Assembly: GCA_020161835.1 (NCBI GenBank) | Contig: JAIUNL010000003.1 | Location: 186,001 to 250,000, forward strand | DNA: 64,000 nt | Reading direction: 5' to 3' | Origin: Bacteroidota bacterium | GTDB lineage: Bacteria > Bacteroidota > JABWAT01 | In this document: in pieces, positions 1 through 8,702 of the stretch | Position numbering within the stretch: the stretch's first letter is position 1 | How the letters are laid out: each line of letters opens with the position of its first letter | Position numbers and translations under genes: made by a program | Notes under the pieces: model-generated | Seen by the model: only the letters and a program-made list of their open reading frames with translations | What the model was told of the DNA's origin: nothing | Database searches by the model: none

Positions 1-1039
1 GGTTTTTATGCAGATAATCGTCAAGTGCTTTTTTCAGAAAATCGCTGATGTAACCTCTTACCGTCGGACCATCCGTCCACATGTTCTGGCTGCCGAGTTT
101 CGTTTTGGTCTGACTTTCAAAAACGGGTTCCTGAACCCTGATGCTCACTGCAGAAATGATAGCAGCCCGGATGTCTGACGGATCAAAATCTTTTTTGTAA
201 AATTCACGGATAGTTTTCACGACTGCTTCACGAAAGGCAGTAAGATGAGTTCCGCCCTGAGTCGTAAACTGTCCGTTCACGAAAGAATAATGCTCTTCAC
301 CATATTGGTTACCGTGAGTCATGGCAACTTCTATATCTTCACCCTTCAGGTGGATAATCGGGTATCGTTGTGTTTCGGGATCAACTTTTCTGCTGAGAAG
401 GTCAAATAACCCATTGGCAGAGAAGTATTTCTGTCCGTTAAAATTGATCGTAAGCCCGGCGTTCAGAAAAGCATAATTCCATAACATCTCATCAAGAAAT
501 TCAGCGATGTAATGGTAATTTTTAAAAATGGTATTATCGGGCGAAAAAACGACCAGAGTTCCGTTCCGGTCATTCACATCCGTTTCTTTCTGATCAAGGG
601 TTAATATCCCTTTTTCAAACTCGACAATTTTGGTTCTTCCGTCCCTGATGGATTGAACTCTGAAGTTTCCTGAAAGTGCATTTACTGCTTTAGTTCCAAC
701 GCCGTTGAGTCCAACCGCTTTTTTAAAGGCATTCGAATCATATTTTCCGCCGGTGTTGATTTTTGAAACGCAGTCAATCACTTTGCCGAGCGGAATGCCA
801 CGCCCATAATCCCGAACTTTAACAGTTTGGTCAGAAACTTTGATATCAATGGTTTTTCCGTGTCCCATCACGTGCTCATCAATGGCGTTATCCATGATTT
901 CTTTGAAGAGAACGTAAATTCCGTCGTCCGGCGCAGAACCGTCACCCAATTTTCCGATGTACATTCCCGGCCGTAACCTGATGTGTTCACGCCAATCCAG
1001 GGATTTTATACTGTCGTCTTCGTATCTGACTTCACTCAT
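1..1039 (-). CDS. parE: DNA topoisomerase IV subunit B (partial, 3' end beyond window)
   Basis: Only the first 346 codons are present; the gene runs off the left edge. The protein is the ATPase subunit of a type IIA topoisomerase, which with ParC decatenates daughter chromosomes. The start reads [16 protein letters not shown], followed by a GHKL ATPase domain: 'RPGMYIG' near residue 22, the Mg/ATP-binding '[11 protein letters not shown]' near 45, 'DYGRGIP' and the glycine-rich lid '[12 protein letters not shown]'. The transducer domain ('[12 protein letters not shown]') follows. '[12 protein letters not shown]' after RPGMYIG matches Bacteroidota ParE better than GyrB, but a gyrB call cannot be excluded without the C-terminus. 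The ATG at 1039 is preceded by no strong Shine-Dalgarno. It is transcribed divergently from the hybrid kinase. Confidence 0.85.
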   Translation of the reverse strand, partial: MSEVRYEDDSIKSLDWREHIRLRPGMYIGKLGDGSAPDDGIYVLFKEIMDNAIDEHVMGHGKTIDIKVSDQTVKVRDYGRGIPLGKVIDCVSKINTGGKYDSNAFKKAVGLNGVGTKAVNALSGNFRVQSIRDGRTKIVEFEKGILTLDQKETDVNDRNGTLVVFSPDNTIFKNYHYIAEFLDEMLWNYAFLNAGLTINFNGQKYFSANGLFDLLSRKVDPETQRYPIIHLKGEDIEVAMTHGNQYGEEHYSFVNGQFTTQGGTHLTAFREAVVKTIREFYKKDFDPSDIRAAIISAVSIRVQEPVFESQTKTKLGSQNMWTDGPTVRGYISDFLKKALDDYLHKN

Positions 1040-1395
1040 ACTTTTTAATTTCTTTCTGAATCTGATCAGGATTTCCTTTTAGCGGATCGTCACACAGAGG
1101 GGTTTCCGGCAGGCCCGAATCAGAGGGGTTTAAACCAACAAGTCCAAATATACAAAATACCGAATTAAAATACAGTAGTTTTACTTTTTGAAAATCCGGA
1201 GATTACGGGATCCTGAAGTCCAGATATTTTTGTTGTAAAGCAAAGATGAATGAAGACCAGAAAAAGTAAATGGTAAACTGTGAATAAGTTTAATTTGTTC
1301 AAATTTCTGCCTGAACGGAACCGTTCAAAAATGGAAAGGTAATTTTTTTTCAGAAAAAATTTTGTACTTTTAATAATCAGAAGGACGCCAGATAA
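1040..1395. other. Divergent intergenic region with start-less ORF
   Basis: This 356-bp gap separates the divergent parE and hybrid-kinase genes and must hold both promoters; none is confidently identifiable. On the minus strand a frame stays open from about 1210 down to a TGA that overlaps the parE start (TATGAGTGA). Its end reads [17 protein letters not shown] then IQKEIKKYE, which looks protein-like, but the frame contains no ATG, GTG or TTG. It may be a decayed gene end or chance. The DNA next to the kinase start is very AT-rich. Confidence 0.4.
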
Positions 1396-4300
1396 TTGGA
1401 TCAGAAACAAAAACAGATTGCAAAGATTGTGGCTGGAGAGGCCTACCCGTTCCGGAATGACCTGAATATTTACCGGATTCTTTCTGTTATCACTGCAATT
1501 ATCTTAACTTCCGGATGGTTTTTACATCTTGAATTTGTTTCTGTCTACCAGGATCCGCTCATTCTCCGCCTTCTTATATCATTTCTTTTTCTCTCATTTT
1601 TTGGTCTGTCTTTCTTTTTTGAATTTGTCAGGAAGAATGTCTACCTCATTCTTTATACTCTTTTTTCGATCTCGAGTGTCTGGATTCTTGCACTGAATTT
1701 TTTAAACGATTTTTCGATTGAATACAGCATCGGCATCTTTTTTATCTACCTTGTTTTTGCAGTCGGCATTCGTGAAGTTTGGTTTTTAGCACTCTACACG
1801 GCTCTCATGCTGGTGATTCCGCTTTCCGGGATATTATTCTCAACCCAATCGGTTACCAATCAGGTCATTTACACCGGACTGATGCTTGTGGTTTTGGTTT
1901 CTTCAGGGGTTGTGCTGGGGTTTAAGCTTTATTTTCAGAGTGGATATCTGATTAAAACCTCTGTCCTTTCTGCCATATTTAATGAGTCTTCAGATATGCT
2001 TCTGATCACCGATTCAGAAGGGTACAGTCTGATTGCCGGAAATGAACGGGCACTTGAGCGGTTTGAATTTGGTGATTCGGGGTTTAAAAATACAAAACTG
2101 AATGATCTGATTGTTCTGCCAGGTTCATGGGAGGGTACAGATGATCTTGTTTTATTTGAAATTCCTGTGAAAAAAACGGGTTCCTATTTTTGGGCGGATG
2201 TTGCAGTTAAGCCATTGTCTGTAAGTGGTTTCAGATTTATGGTGGTCAGAATCACTGATGTAACCCAAAGAAAAGGTGCCGAAGAAACGGTAGAAAAACT
2301 CTCCCTTCAAAGAAAACGGCTTCTCGAGATTTCTCAATCCATGCTCACCAGTTTAAGTCTGGATGATATTTTTTCAAGAATTTCGGGTGCATTGAAAGAA
2401 ATTATTGAGTACAATTTGTGCGCTTTGTTCTGGGTTGAACCTGAAATCAAATCATTAAAACCCCTGGCTCTTGTTAAAAATAATTGGGAAGAATTCCCGA
2501 TTGATAACTGGCTGGTTCCATTGGGTGAAGGAATAATCGGCAGATTGGTTATCACCGGTGAAAGTGAACTGGTTAATAATTGCCATAAAGATCCGCGGTC
2601 ACTTTATCCACCCGGATATCAACCCAGAACTGAACACATTATTGCCATTCCGGTTAGAATTCAGAACGAAGTTCATGGTGTTTTCTCTGTCACCCGTGTT
2701 GACGGACCTGAATTCACTCAAGATGATTTTGAACTGATCCAGTTGTTTATTACGCACTCTATTGCCGCAATTCAGAATGGTATTCTGTATGACGAGGCCA
2801 ACCGCCGTGCTCTGCACAGTTTATCGCTGATGGAAGTAACCAAAGCAATCAATTCAACAATTGAAGTAGATCAGTTGCTTGATATGATCGTTGAGAAGGT
2901 GCTCGATCTTACACACTCCCGTCATGGTGCATTATTCCTTCTCAATTCAGAAACCGGAAATCTGGAAATCGGGGCATTCAGGGGAATTGAAGCAGAAACA
3001 GTTCAATTTTTGAAATTTCCGGTCGGTGATTCTATTGCCGGTTACGTGGCACAGACAGGCCGGGGCATGCTCATTCATGATGTTCAGAACCATCCGAATT
3101 TTCGAAATATTCCACAACTTGAAAAACTATCCTCAATGATTTCAATTCCTTTGAAAATCAAAGGGAAAGTTGTGGGTGTAATGGGAGTTGACCGTTTGAA
3201 GGGTGAGAAATATTTTTCTGACAAAGACTTTAAAATTGCACAGGATTTTGCAGAACAGGCTGCCCTTGCTCTCGGAAATGCCCGGATGTTTGATGAAATC
3301 AACCAGTCTGAGAAGAAATACCGGTCGTTATTTGAAGAAACTGAAGATGCAGTTTTCGTTTCTTCTCTCGATGGCCGGTTTCTTGATATGAATCCGGCAG
3401 GAATTAAAATGTTTGGTTATTCTACCCGGGATGAAATATTAAATATCAATATTGCCCGTGATCTGTATTTTTCACGCGAAGAACGTGAGGCACTTGTAGA
3501 CTTGTTTAACAATGAAGGTTCGGTTAAAAATTACGAAATCACCCTGAAGAAAAAGGATGGCTCACCCATTACGGTTCTTCAGTCTACCCGTCTTATTAAA
3601 GATGTTGCCGGGAATCCGGTCTTTCTGCGCGGAATTATGAAAGACATGACCGAACAGCGAAAACTTCAGTTTCAATTGTTTCAGTCACAGAAAATGGATT
3701 CAATTGGTCAGCTTGCCGGTGGCATGGCTCATGATTTTAATAATATTCTGGGTGGAATTCTTGGCTATTCTTCTTTTCTGAAAAGGCAGATTTCTTCTGA
3801 TGATGCCTCATTTAAATATGTTGATGCGATTGAAAAAAGTGCTGGAAAAGGCGCTGAATTAATCTCGAAATTGCTTGCATTTGCCCGGGGAAGCAAATCT
3901 GAGCCTGTTCAGGTTAATTTAAACAGACTGGTAAATGAAACTCTCGCCATTCTTGACCGCACATTTGATAAATCAATTGAAATTTTCACCCGGCTTGATT
4001 CAGTTTTGCCGTTTGTTTCAGGTGACCCTATACAATTGCAGCAGGTGATTTTAAATTTAAGTGTAAATGCCCGTGATGCTATTTCCGGCAAAGGTAAAAT
4101 TGAAATAGAAACCCGGGTTTTTATTTGTAAGGAATCACAAAAATTAAATTCAGGTGAATTGCATCCGGGTAAATATGCTGTTTTATCAGTAACAGATACT
4201 GGCTCTGGAATGGAACCTGAAATTCTTGAACGGATTTTTGAGCCCTTTTTCTCAACAAAGGAAATTGGAAAAGGAACAGGTTTGGGGCTTGCCATGGTTT

Positions 4301-4833
4301 ATGGTGTAGTAAAAGGCCACAATGGAGCGTTAAGTGTGACTTCTGTTCCGGGAGAAGGATCAAAATTTGAAATTTACTTTCCTGTTTCTGAAAGCCAGTT
4401 AACTGCACACTCAGAGGAACCTGATCCTGTTCATCATGAAATTGCCTCAGGTGAAATCAATTCGAAAAACCAATGTATTCTTGTTGTTGATGATGATGCT
4501 TCAATAAGGGAATTAGCCGGTGATATTTTAACACATTTCGGCTATGAGGTTTTATTTGCAGTTGACGGTCTTGATGCCATTTCTGTATTTGAGAAAAACA
4601 GGTCAAAAATCAATTTGGTCCTGTTGGATATAATGATGCCGAAAATGAATGGACAAGAGGCGTACCAGGCTATTTACCAGTTAAATCCCAATTTAAAATT
4701 TATTTTTTCAAGCGGTTTCAGTCAAAATGATGCAATTGAAAAACTTGTTGATTCCGGGCATGCCGGTTTTATTGCAAAACCCTATCATGTCACTGATTTT
4801 ATTTCAAAAATTCAAAATGCGATAAAAGAGTGA
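1396..4833 (+). CDS. Membrane hybrid sensor histidine kinase (PAS-GAF-GAF-PAS-HisKA-HATPase-REC)
   Basis: A 1145-residue signalling protein that autophosphorylates on His and passes phosphate to its own receiver. About six hydrophobic segments span residues 28-180 (MASE-like membrane module). A PAS domain follows at ~190-300, then two GAF domains (~310-470 and ~480-640) and a second PAS (~655-765). The dimerisation box 'GGMAHDFNN' gives phospho-acceptor H779; this AHDFNN form is usual in hybrid kinases with attached receivers. ATPase boxes 'NLSVNARDA', 'DTGSGM' and 'GTGLGLAM' are intact. The C-terminal receiver has acidic pocket D1032-D1033 and acceptor D1078 ('LLDIMMP'). Translation starts at TTG 1396 behind AGAAGGA. 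No DNA-binding output is present, so a separate partner is expected; the double-receiver protein at 5711 is a nearby candidate by position only. Confidence 0.93.
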   Translation: MDQKQKQIAKIVAGEAYPFRNDLNIYRILSVITAIILTSGWFLHLEFVSVYQDPLILRLLISFLFLSFFGLSFFFEFVRKNVYLILYTLFSISSVWILALNFLNDFSIEYSIGIFFIYLVFAVGIREVWFLALYTALMLVIPLSGILFSTQSVTNQVIYTGLMLVVLVSSGVVLGFKLYFQSGYLIKTSVLSAIFNESSDMLLITDSEGYSLIAGNERALERFEFGDSGFKNTKLNDLIVLPGSWEGTDDLVLFEIPVKKTGSYFWADVAVKPLSVSGFRFMVVRITDVTQRKGAEETVEKLSLQRKRLLEISQSMLTSLSLDDIFSRISGALKEIIEYNLCALFWVEPEIKSLKPLALVKNNWEEFPIDNWLVPLGEGIIGRLVITGESELVNNCHKDPRSLYPPGYQPRTEHIIAIPVRIQNEVHGVFSVTRVDGPEFTQDDFELIQLFITHSIAAIQNGILYDEANRRALHSLSLMEVTKAINSTIEVDQLLDMIVEKVLDLTHSRHGALFLLNSETGNLEIGAFRGIEAETVQFLKFPVGDSIAGYVAQTGRGMLIHDVQNHPNFRNIPQLEKLSSMISIPLKIKGKVVGVMGVDRLKGEKYFSDKDFKIAQDFAEQAALALGNARMFDEINQSEKKYRSLFEETEDAVFVSSLDGRFLDMNPAGIKMFGYSTRDEILNINIARDLYFSREEREALVDLFNNEGSVKNYEITLKKKDGSPITVLQSTRLIKDVAGNPVFLRGIMKDMTEQRKLQFQLFQSQKMDSIGQLAGGMAHDFNNILGGILGYSSFLKRQISSDDASFKYVDAIEKSAGKGAELISKLLAFARGSKSEPVQVNLNRLVNETLAILDRTFDKSIEIFTRLDSVLPFVSGDPIQLQQVILNLSVNARDAISGKGKIEIETRVFICKESQKLNSGELHPGKYAVLSVTDTGSGMEPEILERIFEPFFSTKEIGKGTGLGLAMVYGVVKGHNGALSVTSVPGEGSKFEIYFPVSESQLTAHSEEPDPVHHEIASGEINSKNQCILVVDDDASIRELAGDILTHFGYEVLFAVDGLDAISVFEKNRSKINLVLLDIMMPKMNGQEAYQAIYQLNPNLKFIFSSGFSQNDAIEKLVDSGHAGFIAKPYHVTDFISKIQNAIKE

Positions 4834-4836
4834 TAC

Positions 4837-4873
4837 GTACCACGTATCACCTAATACGTGGTACACTATTTTT
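4837..4873. terminator. Hairpin between convergent genes
   Basis: An 11-bp perfect stem GTACCACGTAT / ATACGTGGTAC (4837-4847 and 4854-4864) with a 6-base loop is followed on the plus strand by TATTTTTT. It sits between the convergent kinase and PfpI genes. The same bases also read as five 7-base words (tgatacg, taccacg, tatcacc, taatacg, tggtaca), so this terminator may have arisen from one of the window's heptad tracts. Confidence 0.7.
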
Positions 4874-5393
4874 TGGATAAATAGGTCACTATTTCAGCAC
4901 AGAAATCAGGCAAATCATCCGGCCTTCGGCTGGTAATAAAATTCCTGTCGGTCACGACGGATTCATCAACCCAACTGGCTCCTGCATTTATCAGATCATC
5001 CATAATTCCTGGTGTTGAAGTAACCCTGAATCCTTTTACAATCCCCGCTGAAATGGGAATCCATCCTGCATGACAGATGAAGGCAATCAGTTTTCCTGAT
5101 TCATGAAACTGACGGGTAAGCTCCTTAACTTTTAACGATCTGCGAAGTTGATCAGGGGCAAATCCACCCGGAATGACAAGAGCATCAAAATCTTTTTCAG
5201 AAAGTGAAGAAATTGAAAAATCTGATTTACACGGGTAGCCGTGTTTCCCTTTGTAAATCTTTTTTGCTTCAGGTCCGGCAACGGTAACCTCAGCCCCAGC
5301 TTCAATAAGACGGTATTTGGGATACCACAATTCCATGTCTTCATAAATATCGTCAACAAACAGGAGTATTTTTTGTCCGGAAAGGGGTTTCAT
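4866..5393 (-). CDS. DJ-1/PfpI family protein (YhbO/PfpI-like)
   Basis: A 175-residue single-domain protein of the DJ-1/PfpI superfamily, members of which are reported as cysteine peptidases or as glyoxalase/deglycase-type stress proteins. The N-terminus has the beta strand 'KILLFVDDIYEDMELWYP' with conserved E18. The nucleophile elbow 'AFICHAGW' supplies C107 and H108, and 'VIPGGFAPDQLR' is the usual PfpI loop. Length and motifs match the PfpI/YhbO branch, so the domain appears complete and active. It is monocistronic: its 3' end meets a bidirectional hairpin and its 5' end faces an AT-rich gap. The substrate cannot be read from sequence. Confidence 0.9.
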   Translation of the reverse strand: MKPLSGQKILLFVDDIYEDMELWYPKYRLIEAGAEVTVAGPEAKKIYKGKHGYPCKSDFSISSLSEKDFDALVIPGGFAPDQLRRSLKVKELTRQFHESGKLIAFICHAGWIPISAGIVKGFRVTSTPGIMDDLINAGASWVDESVVTDRNFITSRRPDDLPDFCAEIVTYLSKK

Positions 5394-5710
5394 GTGCTTC
5401 AGTTCCTTTATTTTAAAACGGGTATTTCAGGGATGCAGTATTGAATTTCATTCTTATTCTGAACAATACAATACTATTTTGAGTTCAATTTTTACTGAAT
5501 CAGGTTACAAATCTGTTATTTCAGATTCAAATCTTACAGAAAATAAAATATTTTTTGTATATAACTCAAATTTTTAACGATTAGTGTGAAATTGTTATTA
5601 AATTTGTGGAGAAAAAATTAATAAAATCGTAATAAAATACTATTAATTACCTTTGGTTTTCTTTTAACGTATTGTAATTATATGATTTAACGGTTTAGAA
5701 AAGTTGTGAA
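5394..5710. other. AT-rich divergent intergenic region
   Basis: This 317-bp, strongly AT-rich gap lies between the divergent pfpI-like and double-receiver genes. A TACCTTTG at 5648-5655 matches the Bacteroidota -7 element TAnnTTTG and lies 56 bp before the 5711 start, but no TTG -33 element occurs at the expected spacing. The promoter assignment is therefore weak. No ORF here is convincing. Confidence 0.35.
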
Positions 5711-6685
5711 ATGAAATACTCGGTTTTATTTGTTGATGATGAATTACAGATTCTTGAAACAATAAGAAATATTTTCGATAAATATTATACGATTTACACC
5801 GCTGAAACAGGCCAGAAAGCCCTTGATATTCTGGCTAAGACTAAAGTTCAGGTTATTGTTTCTGATCAGAGAATGCCGGGAATGTCAGGCACTGAATTTT
5901 TAAAAATCTGCAAAGAAAAATATCCGGATATTGTAAGGATTTTGGTTACCGGGTTTTCTGACCTTGATCTGGTTATTGAAACAATAAATACCGGTGATAT
6001 TTTCAGATTCATTTCAAAGCCATGGAAACTTGAAAAATTAAAAGAAACTGTCGATCTGGCAGGCCAGTTGTTTGACCAGGTTCAGGCTATCAGAAGCAAA
6101 ACTGAACCACCTGTTCGCTCTCATTCAGGTTCTCAGATTTCCACTGCCCCAACTCCTGTTGCTCCCGTTTCATTTCAAAGAAAATCACATTTACTTTTTG
6201 TTGATGAGAGTGAATCACAGCTTACAAATTACCGTGAAGTATTTGGTTCTGACTATTTTGTTCACGTTGCAAATTCTGCAGAAAGGGCATTTGCAATTCT
6301 TGCTCAATATCAGATTGCAGTTTTGGTTTGTGAAGCCCAGATTGGTGAAACAGACGGAATTGATTTTATTTCAGTGATCAGAGATGACCACCCCGAAATT
6401 ATCCCGATTTTACTCACTGACATAAAAGATATTGATCTTGCTGTCAGGCTTATAAATGAAGGCCGGATTTTCAGATATTTTATTAAACCCTACCGAAAAG
6501 AACATTTTGTTTCTGAAATGGAAAAGGCAGTTCAGCAGCATTTGAATTATTCAGCCAAACCTGAATTGAATACCAGAAAAATTGAAGATGAATTGATTTC
6601 AGAAAAAGGTAAAGAAAAACCGGCAACTCTTAGCGAATCGTTACGGCTAACAAGAGAACGTCTGAACAAACGGGTTGGATATTAA
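5711..6685 (+). CDS. Double-receiver response regulator; second receiver lacks acceptor Asp
   Basis: A 324-residue cytoplasmic protein with two receiver (REC) domains and no recognisable output domain. REC1 (~3-115) is canonical: acidic pair D9-D10, acceptor D52 in 'VSDQRMPGMSG', Thr switch in 'LVTGFSD' and Lys in 'ISKPW'. A Pro/Thr/Ser linker leads to REC2 (~160-275), which keeps the fold and the Lys in 'FIKPY' but has E208 ('VCEAQIGETDG') at the acceptor position. Its acidic pocket is 'FVDESES'. REC2 is thus a pseudo-receiver, and Glu can mimic a phosphorylated Asp. The 'DQRMPGMSG...TGFSDLD' style resembles RpfG/HD-GYP-type receivers. The C-terminal ~45 residues are charged. It probably acts as a phosphorylation-gated adaptor; its partner is unknown. 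Confidence 0.88.
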   Translation: MKYSVLFVDDELQILETIRNIFDKYYTIYTAETGQKALDILAKTKVQVIVSDQRMPGMSGTEFLKICKEKYPDIVRILVTGFSDLDLVIETINTGDIFRFISKPWKLEKLKETVDLAGQLFDQVQAIRSKTEPPVRSHSGSQISTAPTPVAPVSFQRKSHLLFVDESESQLTNYREVFGSDYFVHVANSAERAFAILAQYQIAVLVCEAQIGETDGIDFISVIRDDHPEIIPILLTDIKDIDLAVRLINEGRIFRYFIKPYRKEHFVSEMEKAVQQHLNYSAKPELNTRKIEDELISEKGKEKPATLSESLRLTRERLNKRVGY

Positions 6686-6689
6686 AAAC

Positions 6690-6769
6690 AGGTGACGAGG
6701 GACGACTGACAAGTGATTTGCCAGTATACTGCCTGTCATCCTGAGTTATTTTTTGCAAGGCAAAAAATA
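6690..6769. repeat. Degenerate repeat and AT hairpin
   Basis: After the regulator stop codon, 6690-6718 reads as loose 7-base words (ggtgacg, agggacg, actgaca, agtgatt). A short GTCATCCTGAG segment follows, then a hairpin TATTTTTTG-caagg-CAAAAAATA at 6747-6769. The hairpin has no U-run on either strand and is not a convincing terminator. Confidence 0.45.
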
Positions 6770-6834
6770 GTATCAAATGATGCCCTGACTTAGATTTAAA
6801 TGTGTGCAATTGTTTTAGAAAGGGAAAATGAAAA

Positions 6835-8565
6835 GTGAACGGAAATAAGAAAACGGTTATTCTTTTTCGTCATGCAAAAGCAGAAAATGAAGCTACCACC
6901 TTTTCAGACAGAGAACGGAGTCTGACGGATGAAGGACGGGCAGAAGCCCTTCGGGTCGTCAAAAGATTTAAAGAAGCACGACTTGAAGTGGATGCAATTT
7001 TGTCAAGTCCGGCACTGCGGGCCATTCAGACCGCTGAAATTGCTGCAACAGAATTGAAGGGGGATTCACAAGCTGTTTCAGTAAATGAGAAATTGTACAA
7101 TACCCCTGTTTCATCCGTTCTCGAAGTCATTCTGCAGACTGACCCGGAAGCCAAAACTATTCTTGTTGTTGGGCATAACCCTGACCTTGAACAGGTTGCC
7201 GGTTTACTTTGCGGGCGTGATGACATTTCTCTGCCAACTTCAGGAGCCATTGCAATTTCATTTGAGTCAATTAACTGGTCAGATTTACAATCAGGAAAAG
7301 GAGTAATCGTTATGCAGCAGGTTGCAAAAACCAGACAGTCGCCTGAGTACCAGGCACTTAAAAAAGCCATCTCAGAAGGACTGAAAACTGCAGTAAATCC
7401 TTCTCTGGGAAATCTTTCACCAAAAGTAAAGAACAAAATTTCAAAAGCGCTGGATTCGGCTGTTGACAAGCTAGCGAAAAAAGTAGCCAAGGCTCTCGGG
7501 GAATCTGCGAAATCGCCGGCAGCCGGAAGCGGAACTAAGAAATTGGCGCCGGCACCGACGAAAAAGTCAGGAAACGCATCAGTATCTGTTTCAGCAGAAC
7601 CGAAAAAACGTGGACGTAAACCAGGCGTGAAAACTGCTGCACCCAAACCAGTTGCTGCCCCCGGGAAACGTGGCAGAAAACCAGCTGTAAAGGCAGAAAA
7701 AGCACCTGTTGCTGTTTCAGCAGAACCAAAAAAACGTGGACGTAAACCGGGTGTGAAAACTGCTGTTCCGAAACCAGTTGCTGCCCCCGGGAAACGTGGC
7801 AGAAAACCAGCTGTAAAAGCAGAAAAAGCATCTGTAGCTGTTTCAACAGAACCGAAAAAACGCGGACGTAAACCAGGCGTGAAAACTGCTGTTCCGAAAC
7901 CAGTTGCACCTCCAAAAAAACGGGGTAGAAAACCAGCTGTTAAAGCAGAAAAGGCTCCAGCCGTTGTTTCAGCAGAACCGAAAAAACGTGGACGTAAGCC
8001 GGGCGTGAAAACTGTTGCTGTTCCGAAACCGGTTGCTGCGCCAAAATCAGAAGCTGCTCCTAAAAAACGTGGCAGAAAACCAACTGTTAAAGCAGAAAAG
8101 GCACCCGCCGCTGTTTCAGCAGAACCGAAAAAACGTGGACGTAAACCCGGTGTGAAAACTGCTGTTCCGAAACCAGTTTCTTCTCCTAAAAAACGGGGTA
8201 GAAAACCAGCTGTAAAAGCAGAAAAAGCACCCGCCGTTGTTTCCGCAGAACCTAAAAAACGTGGCCGTAAACCCGGTGTGAAAGCTACTTCACCCAAACT
8301 GGCAAAAAAAGTTGAAAAATCGCCGGAAGTGAAAGTGGAAATTGCAAAAAAAGACCTGACAGCAAAACCCAAAACCGAAAAGGTGAAAGTTGTTAAGGCG
8401 CCAAAGGTTACTGTACCTAAGGTGAAAAAACCAGCGAAAGTGAAGATTTCAAAAAGACCTAAACCGTCATGGGTTGAAACTTCATCAGAGCCTGCCACTG
8501 CAATTGAAACTCCGGCACCGGTTCCGGTTGTTGCTAAGTCAAAAGGCCGGCCAAAAAAAGCCTGA
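6835..8565 (+). CDS. SixA-type phosphohistidine phosphatase fused to H1-like AT-hook tail
   Basis: A 576-residue protein in two parts. Residues 1-165 are a histidine-phosphatase domain of the SixA class: catalytic 'FRHAKAE' (R12, H13), R62 in 'SSPALRA' and H114 in 'VVGHNPD'. SixA enzymes remove phosphate from phosphohistidine. Residues ~240-576 are a low-complexity, very basic Lys/Ala/Pro/Val tail with eleven copies of KRGRKP (first at 257-263, last at 474-480), alternating between EPKKRGRKPGVK and KRGRKPAVKAEKA contexts. It ends in GRPKKA. The tail resembles histone H1-like bacterial proteins and AT-hooks and should bind DNA or polyanions. The start is GTG 6835 behind AGAAAGGGA; an ATG at 6828 is out of frame. 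The next genes are ppk1 and ppx, so a role around polyphosphate is likely. Repeat number may vary between strains. Confidence 0.85.
   Translation: MNGNKKTVILFRHAKAENEATTFSDRERSLTDEGRAEALRVVKRFKEARLEVDAILSSPALRAIQTAEIAATELKGDSQAVSVNEKLYNTPVSSVLEVILQTDPEAKTILVVGHNPDLEQVAGLLCGRDDISLPTSGAIAISFESINWSDLQSGKGVIVMQQVAKTRQSPEYQALKKAISEGLKTAVNPSLGNLSPKVKNKISKALDSAVDKLAKKVAKALGESAKSPAAGSGTKKLAPAPTKKSGNASVSVSAEPKKRGRKPGVKTAAPKPVAAPGKRGRKPAVKAEKAPVAVSAEPKKRGRKPGVKTAVPKPVAAPGKRGRKPAVKAEKASVAVSTEPKKRGRKPGVKTAVPKPVAPPKKRGRKPAVKAEKAPAVVSAEPKKRGRKPGVKTVAVPKPVAAPKSEAAPKKRGRKPTVKAEKAPAAVSAEPKKRGRKPGVKTAVPKPVSSPKKRGRKPAVKAEKAPAVVSAEPKKRGRKPGVKATSPKLAKKVEKSPEVKVEIAKKDLTAKPKTEKVKVVKAPKVTVPKVKKPAKVKISKRPKPSWVETSSEPATAIETPAPVPVVAKSKGRPKKA
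7597..8286 (+). repeat. In-gene tandem repeat encoding KRGRKP motifs
   Basis: About 690 bp inside the SixA-like gene consists of degenerate tandem units of roughly 130 bp, each encoding two KRGRKP motifs in alternating contexts. Neighbouring units share long near-identical stretches (for example around 7660-7690 and 7790-7820). Copies can therefore expand or contract by recombination in frame, and the region is prone to misassembly. Confidence 0.8.
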
Positions 8566-8605
8566 CCTGATAAGCTGATTAAAGAACTGTCAAAAAACTC
8601 TGTTC

Positions 8606-8652
8606 TGCCGCCTTTTTTTCGATACAACGGAGAAAAGGCGGCGGTTTTTTTT
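8606..8652 (+). terminator. Rho-independent terminator after sixA-like gene
   Basis: A GC-rich 10-bp stem GCCGCCTTTT / AAAAGGCGGC (8607-8616 and 8633-8642) is followed by eight T residues. It lies 40 bp beyond the sixA-like stop and 50 bp before ppk. The two genes may therefore be transcribed separately, or read-through may be regulated. Confidence 0.85.
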
Positions 8653-8702
8653 AAAGGGAAAACTGAGTGGCCCCGATGGTATTGACCTGATTGAAAGTAG
8701 TT

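Noticed and set aside
6747..6769. TTTTTTGCAAG resembling the ECF -35 box upstream of sixA
   Set aside because: It is one arm of an AT hairpin, and no GTCAGACC follows at 17 bases.
7597..8286. Regular repeats resembling a CRISPR array
   Set aside because: The repeats are contiguous, in frame and encode the basic tail; there are no unique spacers and no cas genes.
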